From Spirochaetales bacterium (GTDB lineage: Bacteria; Spirochaetota; Spirochaetia; Treponematales; UBA12059): a DNA stretch of 55,082 nt. Below the pieces are notes generated by a model. The model was not told the origin of the DNA, searched no databases, and saw only the letters and a list, made by a program, of their open reading frames with translations. The stretch is from contig JAFGNN010000062.1 in assembly GCA_016926955.1 (NCBI GenBank), positions 1 to 55,082 of the forward strand, written 5' to 3'. This document shows, one piece after another, positions 48,481 to 55,082 of the stretch. Numbering within the stretch: the first letter of the stretch is position 1; the number at the start of each line of letters is the position of its first letter. The position numbers and the translations under genes were made by a program.

Positions 48481-49332
48481 TCACTTCACCTCTCCGGCGA
48501 TGCCGAGGTCCAGGTGGCAGACGTGGTGGGCTTCCTTCTCCTGCGTCTTGTAGGCGCCGAGGCGCGAGAGCATGTTGTCCCAGTCCACGAGGTGGCCGTC
48601 GAACTCCGGGCCGTCCACGCAGACGAACTTGGTCTCGTTCCCGACCGTGACGCGGCAGCCGCCGCACATGCCGGTGCCGTCTATCATGATGGTGTTGAGG
48701 GATACGACGGTCGGAACCTTGAAGGGCCGCGTGGTCTCGGCGCAGAACTTCATCATGATCGGAGGGCCGATGGCCACCGCCAGCTGGGGCGGGTTCGGGC
48801 CCTCGCAGGCTTCCTTGAGGGGCTCGGTGACCAGGGCCTTGCGGCCGTAGCTGCCGTCGTCGGTGACGATGACGAGCTCGTCGGCGAGGGCTCGCATCTC
48901 GTCCTCCATGACGATGAGCTCCTTCGTGCGCGCGCCGATGATCACCTTCACCGTGTTGCCCGCGGCCTTGAGGGCCTGGACGATGGGGTGCAGGGGCGCG
49001 ACGCCGATGCCGCCGCCCACGCAGACCACCGTGCCCACCTTCTCGATATGGGTGGGGCGGCCGAGGGGGCCGAGCACGTTGGCTATGGAATCGCCGACCG
49101 CCATATCGGCTAGGCGGTGCGTGGTGGCGCCGACGGCCTGGAACACGATGTCCACGGTGCCGGCGACCGGGTCCGCGTCGGCGATGGTGAGCGGAATTCG
49201 CTCGCCGAAGTCGGAGTCGAGCTGGACGATGATGAACTGTCCCGCTTTTCTTTCGCGGGCGATATTGCGCGCCTCGAATTTCATGCGGAATACTTCTTCC
49301 GACAGCTGGCGCTTTTCCAGTATCCGGTGCAT
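48481..49332 (-). CDS. nfnA: NfnA-like FAD/[2Fe-2S] subunit of NADH-dependent ferredoxin:NADP+ oxidoreductase
   Basis: A 283-residue ferredoxin-NADP reductase-type protein. AGQFIIVQL and RIPLTIAD give FAD binding, VGTVVCVGGGIGVAPLHPI the NAD fold, and the C-terminal [2Fe-2S] site lies in DGTGMCGGCRVTV followed by KFVCVDGPEFDGHLVDW. This is the layout of NfnA and of dihydroorotate dehydrogenase electron-transfer subunits. The directly following nfnB settles it. GGAG precedes the ATG. In an anaerobe it would balance the ferredoxin made by the 2-oxoacid oxidoreductase. Confidence 0.87.
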   Translation of the reverse strand: MHRILEKRQLSEEVFRMKFEARNIARERKAGQFIIVQLDSDFGERIPLTIADADPVAGTVDIVFQAVGATTHRLADMAVGDSIANVLGPLGRPTHIEKVGTVVCVGGGIGVAPLHPIVQALKAAGNTVKVIIGARTKELIVMEDEMRALADELVIVTDDGSYGRKALVTEPLKEACEGPNPPQLAVAIGPPIMMKFCAETTRPFKVPTVVSLNTIMIDGTGMCGGCRVTVGNETKFVCVDGPEFDGHLVDWDNMLSRLGAYKTQEKEAHHVCHLDLGIAGEVK

Positions 49333-49362
49333 GGGACGCTCCGTTCACGACAGGGTGACTAA

Positions 49363-49391
49363 GAAATACACCCTTTCGGAGCGAAACGCAA
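49363..49391 (-). promoter_or_regulatory. Predicted promoter of nfnAB
   Basis: On the minus strand TTGCGT (49386-49391), a 17-nt spacer and TATTTC (49363-49368). Leader about 25 nt with GGAG. Confidence 0.5.
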
Positions 49392-49409
49392 CCTCGAAAC
49401 ATAATGCTC

Positions 49410-49437
49410 TTGCAATATTGGAGAAATGCCATATACT
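49410..49437 (+). promoter_or_regulatory. Predicted promoter of the Mrp/Mbh-type operon
   Basis: TTGCAA (49410-49415), a 16-nt spacer and TATACT (49432-49437). A separated dyad ATGCCA (49426-49431) and TGGCAT (49467-49472) flanks the expected start site. Confidence 0.55.
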
Positions 49438-49540
49438 CAATTCGGACTAAATAGCTCAGGTATTATTGGCATATGACCATCACGGACGGATCGGGGGCCG
49501 GCGAAACCGGAAACGGGTCCGCGATGAAAAGGAGAGAACC

Positions 49541-50038
49541 ATGAAAGACCTCAAGGGAAGGGCGGCGCGCTTCGTCCTCCTTCTGGGGGCCTGGCTCGTC
49601 CTCACGGACGCGCGGAAACCGGACGAATGGATCGCGGGCATCGTCGTCGCCCTGCTGGCCGCCGTCCTGCCGCTTTTTCCGCGTCCGGTCCTGGGCGACC
49701 TCAAGCTCTCGCCGAAGGCCCTCTTCGGCATGATCGCGTACGCCGCGGTCTTCATGAAGGCGCTCGTCATGTCGAACCTCGACGTCGCCTTCCGCGTCCT
49801 CCACCCGAAGCTGCCGATCAACCCGGGGATCGTCGCGATCCGCACGCGGCTCGTCACCCCGCTGGGGCGCCTCCTGCTGGCCAATTCCATCACCCTGACC
49901 CCCGGCACCATCACGGTGGAGACGAAGGGCGACACCTTCTACATCCACTGGATCAACGTCGCCGAGCGCGACGTCGGGGCGGCCACCAAGGCCATCGTCG
50001 GGGAATTCGAAAAGCGGCTGGAGGTGTTCTGTGGCTGA
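49541..50038 (+). CDS. mrpE: Na+/H+ antiporter subunit E (MrpE/MbhA)
   Basis: First gene of a seven-gene operon, 165 residues with two membrane helices. The ending SITLTPGTITVETKGDTFYI, with HWINV after, is the family mark. AAGGAG lies 8-9 nt upstream of the ATG. The 3' end overlaps subunit F by 8 bp. Confidence 0.92.
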   Translation: MKDLKGRAARFVLLLGAWLVLTDARKPDEWIAGIVVALLAAVLPLFPRPVLGDLKLSPKALFGMIAYAAVFMKALVMSNLDVAFRVLHPKLPINPGIVAIRTRLVTPLGRLLLANSITLTPGTITVETKGDTFYIHWINVAERDVGAATKAIVGEFEKRLEVFCG

Positions 50039-50294
50039 AACCGTCTTCCTCGTCGCCTCCGGCATCGCGCTGCTCGCGCTCGTGCTCGCCGGACTCCGGA
50101 TGGCGCTCGGACCGACCGCGGTCGACCGGACGGTCGCGCTCGACGGCATGACCATCATCGCCCTTTCGCTGATCGCGGCCTGGGCCTGGTTCTCGGGGAG
50201 GGGCATCTACCTCGACGTGGCGCTGGTGTACGGCCTCGCGAGTTTCGCCGGCGTCGTCGCCATCGCGCGCTACCTGGAAGGGGGCCTCAAGTGA
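50031..50294 (+). CDS. mrpF: Na+/H+ antiporter subunit F (MrpF/MbhB)
   Basis: An 87-residue protein of three helices, starting at a GTG. RMALGPTAVDRTVALDGMTI is the MrpF signature. The stop overlaps the GTG of subunit G. Confidence 0.92.
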   Translation: MAETVFLVASGIALLALVLAGLRMALGPTAVDRTVALDGMTIIALSLIAAWAWFSGRGIYLDVALVYGLASFAGVVAIARYLEGGLK

Positions 50295-50683
50295 ACGGGA
50301 CCATCGGCGCTTTCCTGGCCCTCGGCGGCTCGGTCTTCCTCCTCCTGGCCTCCATAGGCCTCATCCGCATGCCCGACTACTACAACCGGATGCAGACCGG
50401 GACCAAGGCCACCACGCTCGGTTCCATCCTCTTCCTGCTTGGCGTCGGCGTCATGCGGCCGGAGTGGCTCGGCAAGCTGCTGCTCCTCGTCGGTTTCGTC
50501 GTGCTCACGAACCCGGTCAGCTCGCACGCTCTCGCGCGCGCCGCGCACAGGATCCGTGACCGCCTCGGCAAGCTCGAGAAGGCGGTGCTCGCGGTCGACG
50601 CCCTGGCGGATGACGAGGCCGCGGAGACCGCAGCTGACCGGTCGGATACGGATGCCGGGAACGGGGAGGCGAAGCATGCTTGA
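50291..50683 (+). CDS. mrpG: Na+/H+ antiporter subunit G (MrpG/MbhC)
   Basis: A 130-residue protein of three helices. GLIRMPDYYNRMQTGTKATT and LTNPVSSHALARAAHR are typical MrpG blocks. An acidic C-terminal tail of about 35 residues (LGKLEKAVLAVDALADDEAA onward) is an extension. The start is GTG. Confidence 0.92.
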   Translation: MNGTIGAFLALGGSVFLLLASIGLIRMPDYYNRMQTGTKATTLGSILFLLGVGVMRPEWLGKLLLLVGFVVLTNPVSSHALARAAHRIRDRLGKLEKAVLAVDALADDEAAETAADRSDTDAGNGEAKHA

Positions 50684-50960
50684 CGGCAGGACGACCCTCG
50701 ACCTGGTCATCGGCTTCCTCGGGCTCCTCATGATCCTCGCGGCGCTCTGGTCGGTGCTCGCGAAGCGCCTGCTCAGCTCGGTGCTGCTCTCGGGCGGCGT
50801 GAGCCTGCTCGCCAGTCTCGTGTTCCTCGCGCTCGGCGCCCCCGACGTGGCCATGACCGAGGCCGCCATCGGCTCGGCCCTGACCACCATGGTGTTCCTC
50901 TACTCGCTCTCGCGCATGAAGGTGGAGTGCGACGCGAGCGAAGACGGAGGCCGCTCATGA
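50676..50960 (+). CDS. MbhD-like membrane subunit (DUF4040)
   Basis: A 94-residue protein of three helices (LVIGFLGLLMILAALWSVLA, SSVLLSGGVSLLASLVFLAL and a third with AIGSALTTMVFLYSL). GAPDVAMTEAAIGSAL is the DUF4040/MbhD motif, which corresponds to a C-terminal piece of MrpA. It overlaps mrpG by 8 bp and the next gene by 4 bp. Confidence 0.85.
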   Translation: MLDGRTTLDLVIGFLGLLMILAALWSVLAKRLLSSVLLSGGVSLLASLVFLALGAPDVAMTEAAIGSALTTMVFLYSLSRMKVECDASEDGGRS

Positions 50961-51667
50961 TGAAGAAAATCCTCCTCCTCGCCGCGATCGCGCTGCTCGC
51001 GTTCGCGCTCTGGCCCTTCGTCCGCGACGTGGGCCTCGCGGAGCCCGGTGCTCTCGCGACGGCCTACCTCGAGCAAGGGCCGGCCGAGCTCGGCACCGCC
51101 AACGTGGTAACCGCCATCGTGGTGAGCTACCGCGGCTTCGACACGCTCGGCGAGGTCACCGTGCTCTTCACGGCGACCGCCGGCGTCGGCGGGCTCCTCG
51201 CGCGCCGCAAGGGCCACGGGAAGAAGAAGGCCGCGGAGCGCGGCGCGAGCGACGCGTCGGAAATCCTCAAGACGGCCTCGCGCCTGCTTTCGCCGCTCCT
51301 CGTGCTGTTCGGCGTCTACATCTTCCTGCACGGCCACCTGACGCCCGGCGGCGGCTTCCAGGGCGGCGTGGTCATCGCCACGGCGGTGCTGATCGGCCTG
51401 CTCGCGGATCCGGAAGCCGGACTCGCGCACGGCGTCATGCACCTCGTCGAGGGCCTCTCGGGCTTCGCCTACGTCGCGCTCGGCGCGGCGGGACTCTGGT
51501 TCACCGGGGTTCAGGAGGGCTTCCTCGACCCGCGCTTCCTGCCGCTCGGCGAGCTCGGCCGCCTCGCGAGCGCGGGCGCCATCCCGGTCATCTACTCGCT
51601 CGTGGGGCTCAAGGTCGGCGCCGAGCTGACCGGCATCCTCGACGCCATGAAGGAGGACGCCGAATGA
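50957..51667 (+). CDS. Fused MbhE-MrpB (MbhF) antiporter subunit
   Basis: A 236-residue fusion. Residues 1-80 resemble MbhE (GTANVVTAIVVSYRGFDTLG, then EVTVLFTATAGVGGL), and residues from about 105 are MrpB (LLVLFGVYIFLHGHLTPGGG, then FQGGVVIATAVLI). In the archaeal Mbh complex these are two genes, here one. The start ATG overlaps the previous stop and the end overlaps mrpC. Confidence 0.85.
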   Translation: MMKKILLLAAIALLAFALWPFVRDVGLAEPGALATAYLEQGPAELGTANVVTAIVVSYRGFDTLGEVTVLFTATAGVGGLLARRKGHGKKKAAERGASDASEILKTASRLLSPLLVLFGVYIFLHGHLTPGGGFQGGVVIATAVLIGLLADPEAGLAHGVMHLVEGLSGFAYVALGAAGLWFTGVQEGFLDPRFLPLGELGRLASAGAIPVIYSLVGLKVGAELTGILDAMKEDAE

Positions 51668-52026
51668 GCGACATCAACATCGTCACCCTGATCGGGGTCG
51701 CTCTGCTCCTGATCGGATTTTACGGCGCCCTGTCGCGGCCCAACATCGTCAAGATGATCGTCGGCTTCGCGATCGCGGACACTGGCGTCAACATGATCAT
51801 CGTCGCGGTCGGCTACCTGCCCGGCCGCACCGCGCCCATCCTCGACTCGGCCGCCGACGCCGCGGGCGCCGCCGCCCGCATGGTGGACCCCATTCCCCAG
51901 GCGCTCGTGCTGACCGCCATCGTCATCGGCCTCGCCGTCACCGCCCTCATGCTGTCCTTCGCGGTCCGCATGCGGCGCTCGGGCGGCGGCATGTCCATCG
52001 ACACTTACGGAGAGCAGAAATGGTGA
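51664..52026 (+). CDS. mrpC: Na+/H+ antiporter subunit C (MrpC/MbhG, NuoK-like)
   Basis: A 120-residue NuoK-like protein. GFYGALSRPNIVKMIVGFAI and DPIPQALVLTAIVIGLAVTA are the MrpC hallmarks, with the DP-PQALVLTAIVI segment at the ion path. It overlaps its two neighbours by 4 and 7 bp. Confidence 0.92.
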   Translation: MSDINIVTLIGVALLLIGFYGALSRPNIVKMIVGFAIADTGVNMIIVAVGYLPGRTAPILDSAADAAGAAARMVDPIPQALVLTAIVIGLAVTALMLSFAVRMRRSGGGMSIDTYGEQKW

Positions 52027-55000
52027 CGCCGCTCGCGATCTTCGCCGCCTTCCTCGCGACGGGCTTCCTGCTGCCCCTCGCCGACAAGCTCGGCCGCCGG
52101 CTGTCCGCGACGCTCTTCTGGGCGCTGCTCGCCGGCTTCGCGGGACTCGCCGCGTACTACCTCGCGTCCTTCGTCGCGGCGCCGGGCACGCTCGAAATCT
52201 ACACGGGCGGCTTCGAGCCGCCGCTCGTCATCGCCCTCAGGCTCGGCCTCGAGGAGTCCGCCGCCCTGGCCGCCATCGCCGCGGTCGCCCTGCTCTCGGC
52301 CTTCTCGATGCGCAAGGCCCTCTTCGCGGCGCCCGTCTCCGGCATGATGACCTTCCTCATGCTGGTCATGGGCCTCTCGGGCCTCGTCCTGACGCGCGAC
52401 CTTTTCAACCTCTTCGTCTTCCTCGAGATATCCGGCATCGCGGGCTACGCCCTGCTCGGCTTCGACGACCGGAGGCTGGCCATGTCGGCGGCCTTCAAGT
52501 ACATGGTCGCGGGCGGCATCGCGAGCGCCGCGTACCTGGTCGGCGTCATCTACCTTTACCGCCTGACCGGCACGCTCAACCTCGACCTCATGATCGGCTC
52601 CGCCGGGCTCGAGGGCGCGGCGGGCGCCGCGGCGGTCTTCTTCGTGCTGGCGGCCCTGCTCGTCGAGCTCAAGCCCTTCCCCGCGAACGGCTGGGCCATC
52701 GACGCCTACGAGGCGGCCAACCCGGGCCTCGGCGCCCTGTTCTCGGGCGCCCAAGCCACGGCCATGCTCTTCGCCCTCTACAAGATCTTCCCGCTGCTCA
52801 CCGACGCGCACCTCTCGGTGGTCATGTGGGCGGGCATCGTCACCTTCGCGGGCTCCAACCTGGTGGGCCTCCGCCAGAAGGCCACGCGGCGCATGTTCGG
52901 CTACTCGTCGGCGGGCCAGGTCGGCTTCGTCTCGGCCGCGCTCGCCTTCGGCGCGCGCTACGTGGAGGGAAGCGGGTTCGCCTGGCTCGTCGCGGGCGGC
53001 CTCCTCGCCAACCACCTCCTGGCCAAGACCGGCCTCTTTCTCCTCTCGGCGGCCTTCGAGCGTGACGGGGACGCTTCGATGAAGGGAAGGCCGGGGACCA
53101 TCGTCGCGGTCGCGGCGGGCGTCCTCGTGGCGGCCCTCGTCGGCCTGCCTCCCTTCCCGGCCTTCTGGGCCAAGTGGGACCTGGTCCGCGTCGCCCTCGC
53201 CACGCGCGAGTACGCCTTCGTGGCCCTCATCGGCGCGGGCGGCCTCTTCGAGGCCTGGTACCTCTTCTCCTGGCTCGTCCGCCTCGTCAAGGGCGGCGCG
53301 GACGAGACGCCAGAGTCCGCTCCGGCCGCTGTCCTCCGCGTCGGCGCCGAGGGCATCGGCCCGGTGCTGGCGGCTTCAGGTCTCGCGGCGCTCGGCGGCC
53401 TGTCCGCCTGGACGCGCGGCTTCACCGACCCGCTCTTCTGGGCGCCGCTGGCGGGGGGACTCCTCTTCCTCGCCCTCGACTGGCTGCCCGGCAAGCTTAA
53501 GGCCCTGCTGGCCACCGCGGCCATCGCGGCGTTCGGGTATTTCGCCCTGCCTGCCATGTCGGACTTCCAGAAGCTCTTCGCCCTCATGATCCTGGGCGGC
53601 GGCGCGCTCCACGCCTTCGCGGGCGGCTACCTCAAGGGCCGCCGCGCCGGGCACTTCCCGCTCTACGTCCTGACGGTGCTGGCCCTGGGCTACGCCCTCG
53701 TGGCGGAGTCCGCGCTCGGCTTCTTCATGGCCTGGGAGCTCATGGCGCTCGGCGGCTACTTCCTCGTGCTCAAGAGCGCGAAGGGCCGCTCGGCTTCGAT
53801 GATCTACCTCGCCTTCTCGATCGGCGGCGCCTTCCTCATGATGGCGGGCCTGCAGACAGGCGGCGGATGGATAGGCGGCGCGGCGCTTTCGCCAGCGGCA
53901 CTCGTCCTGGTCGGGCTCGGCCTCCTCGGCAAGCTCGGCGCCTTCGGCCTCCACGTCTGGCTGCCGGGCGCCTACGCCGAGGCCGCCGACGACTTCTCGA
54001 GCTTCTTCTCGGCCTCGCTCTCCAAGATCGCGATATTCGCCCTGATGGCGGCCATGGCGGTCTTCGGCGAAGCCCTGCCGGGCGGCGAGCTCGCGTGGCG
54101 CGTCGTGGGCTGGGTGGGCATACTCGGCGCCGTGCTCGGCGCGCTTGCGGCCATCTTCCAGGAGGACGCCAAGTACGCGCTGGCCTTCAGCTCGATGGGC
54201 CAGATGGGCTACATCCTGGCGGCCCTGGCCATGCGCGACCAGATGGGCTGGACCACGGCGCTCTACCTCGCGGCCACGCACTTCCTCTACAAGGGCATGA
54301 TGTGGCTCTCGGTCGCGGGCGCGTCCTTGCGCACCGGGACCAGGACCATGTACCTGATGGGCGGCCTCATCAAGCGCATGCCGCTCAGCTTCGTGTCCTT
54401 CCTCGTGGGCATCATCGCGCTCTCGGGCGTGCCCCCGCTCACGGGCTTCGGCGGCAAGTGGCTGCTCTACCACTCGCTCATCGCCAAGGGCTGGTACTTC
54501 GAGGCGGCGGCCAGCTTCCTCGCCTCCGGCATCGCCTTCCTCTACCTCTACCGGATGATCCACTCGATCTTCCTCGGGCAGCCGAAGGACGAGCACCGGA
54601 CGGTCAAGGAAGCGCCGATCTGGCTCATCCTGCCGCAGCTCCTCCTGCTCGCGGCCGTCATCGTCTTCTCGGTCTTCCCGCGGCTCATCCTCGACCCGAT
54701 CATGGCGGTCGTCGGGGCGCGGTACCCGGCCGCGCTCTTCGTCTTCGAGGGACAGACCCTCGTCTCCTCGCTCGGCTACTGGAACGGCTTCCTCACCATC
54801 ATCGTGGTGGTCGTGGTCTTCGTCCTGACCCTGATCTGGATGCTCATGAACCTCCGGAAGCCGCGGCTCGTGAAGCAGTTCAACATCGTCTTCGCGGCCG
54901 AGCGCCCGTTCCGCCCCGAGACCACGCACTTCGCCTTCGACTTCTTCGCCCCGTACCGCCGCGCGCTCGGCTTCCTGGTGCGCGGCCGATCGGAAAAAGC

Positions 55001-55082
55001 CTGGACCGCCGTCGCGGGTCTCGCGACGAGCGTCGCGGGCGCGATCCGCCGGCTCTATACCGGCAACGGCCAGACCTACGCG
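52020..55082 (+). CDS. Giant tandem-module antiporter-like subunit (MrpD/MbhH/NuoL-type), 3' end outside window
   Basis: An open frame of at least 1,021 codons from the ATG at 52020, overlapping mrpC, without a stop to the window edge. Two proton-channel modules lie in tandem. Module 1 (to about residue 500) has LVELKPFPANGWAIDAYEAA (about 213), GYSSAGQVGF and NHLLAKTGLFLL. Module 2 (from about 540) has GKLGAFGLHVWLPGAYAEAA (about 637), EDAKYALAFSSMGQMGY, THFLYKGMMWL and ALSGVPPLTGFGGKW. The C-terminal part (from about 917) has another helix and a tail ending at a HyfB/NuoL-like RRLYTGNGQTYA. Each module keeps the channel lysines. Mrp and Mbh have these subunits as separate genes. Confidence 0.86.
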   Translation, partial: MVTPLAIFAAFLATGFLLPLADKLGRRLSATLFWALLAGFAGLAAYYLASFVAAPGTLEIYTGGFEPPLVIALRLGLEESAALAAIAAVALLSAFSMRKALFAAPVSGMMTFLMLVMGLSGLVLTRDLFNLFVFLEISGIAGYALLGFDDRRLAMSAAFKYMVAGGIASAAYLVGVIYLYRLTGTLNLDLMIGSAGLEGAAGAAAVFFVLAALLVELKPFPANGWAIDAYEAANPGLGALFSGAQATAMLFALYKIFPLLTDAHLSVVMWAGIVTFAGSNLVGLRQKATRRMFGYSSAGQVGFVSAALAFGARYVEGSGFAWLVAGGLLANHLLAKTGLFLLSAAFERDGDASMKGRPGTIVAVAAGVLVAALVGLPPFPAFWAKWDLVRVALATREYAFVALIGAGGLFEAWYLFSWLVRLVKGGADETPESAPAAVLRVGAEGIGPVLAASGLAALGGLSAWTRGFTDPLFWAPLAGGLLFLALDWLPGKLKALLATAAIAAFGYFALPAMSDFQKLFALMILGGGALHAFAGGYLKGRRAGHFPLYVLTVLALGYALVAESALGFFMAWELMALGGYFLVLKSAKGRSASMIYLAFSIGGAFLMMAGLQTGGGWIGGAALSPAALVLVGLGLLGKLGAFGLHVWLPGAYAEAADDFSSFFSASLSKIAIFALMAAMAVFGEALPGGELAWRVVGWVGILGAVLGALAAIFQEDAKYALAFSSMGQMGYILAALAMRDQMGWTTALYLAATHFLYKGMMWLSVAGASLRTGTRTMYLMGGLIKRMPLSFVSFLVGIIALSGVPPLTGFGGKWLLYHSLIAKGWYFEAAASFLASGIAFLYLYRMIHSIFLGQPKDEHRTVKEAPIWLILPQLLLLAAVIVFSVFPRLILDPIMAVVGARYPAALFVFEGQTLVSSLGYWNGFLTIIVVVVVFVLTLIWMLMNLRKPRLVKQFNIVFAAERPFRPETTHFAFDFFAPYRRALGFLVRGRSEKAWTAVAGLATSVAGAIRRLYTGNGQTYA

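Noticed and set aside
52020-55082. A missed stop or frameshift between the two antiporter modules
   Set aside because: I followed the reading frame across the module boundary (about 53461-53700) and found no stop or phase change. Both sides keep typical membrane-helix codons. Sequencing error cannot be excluded.

Overview
The window looks like a chromosomal segment of a high-GC, anaerobic, flagellated spirochaete (Spirochaetota). Evidence: a PUR-domain protein of the Borrelia BpuR type, a flgN-flgK-flgL-fliW-csrA order known from Treponema, several proteins of spirochaete-hypothetical type, and fermentative ferredoxin metabolism. I see no rRNA, tRNA, CRISPR array, transposase or prophage gene.

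Layout. 1-3309: a truncated DapF-like gene, RNase HII, a secreted TPR/peptidase-MA-like protein, and a P-loop protein with an Asp23-like tail. 3734-8108: flagellar hook-filament junction genes and the FliW-CsrA switch. 8544-14808: a phosphohexomutase, a PUR-domain protein, a small membrane protein, a CheY-like regulator, a 29-residue bS22/mS38-like ribosomal protein, and a large hypothetical. 14954-19634: butyrate kinase, phosphotransbutyrylase and a four-subunit 2-oxoacid:ferredoxin oxidoreductase. 20038-29100: an acyltransferase, a TolC-MacA-MacB export operon, a ZIP-like permease with an inserted cyclic-nucleotide-binding domain, a covalent-FMN-type secreted protein and a PAS protein. 29431-34092: NfeD, two SPFH proteins, a Nudix hydrolase and a class I fumarase. 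34311-40313: an apparent compatible-solute operon built on a GpgS-type synthase. 40354-46871: envelope genes (PEGA protein, MinD-like ATPase, GH3 lipoprotein, VWA protein, LysM-M23 peptidase). 46991-49332: NfnAB. 49541-end: an Mrp/Mbh-type antiporter operon ending in a giant tandem antiporter-module protein that runs off the window.

How it fits together. The 2-oxoacid:ferredoxin oxidoreductase would make acyl-CoA and reduced ferredoxin. Ptb and Buk would turn the acyl-CoA into ATP. NfnAB would exchange electrons between ferredoxin, NADH and NADPH. The Mrp/Mbh-type complex could couple ion movement to, or be part of, a ferredoxin-linked membrane complex. This is inference from gene content.

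Three unannotated patterns stand out. First, a family of intergenic inverted-repeat elements with arms like ACCACGGAGGCACGGAG occurs eight times, one nested and one a half copy, with a 74-bp module shared exactly between two of them. Second, eight genes have a -10 box 6-7 nt before the start codon and no Shine-Dalgarno, which points to leaderless mRNAs. Third, 55-bp tandem hairpin units follow the oxidoreductase operon.
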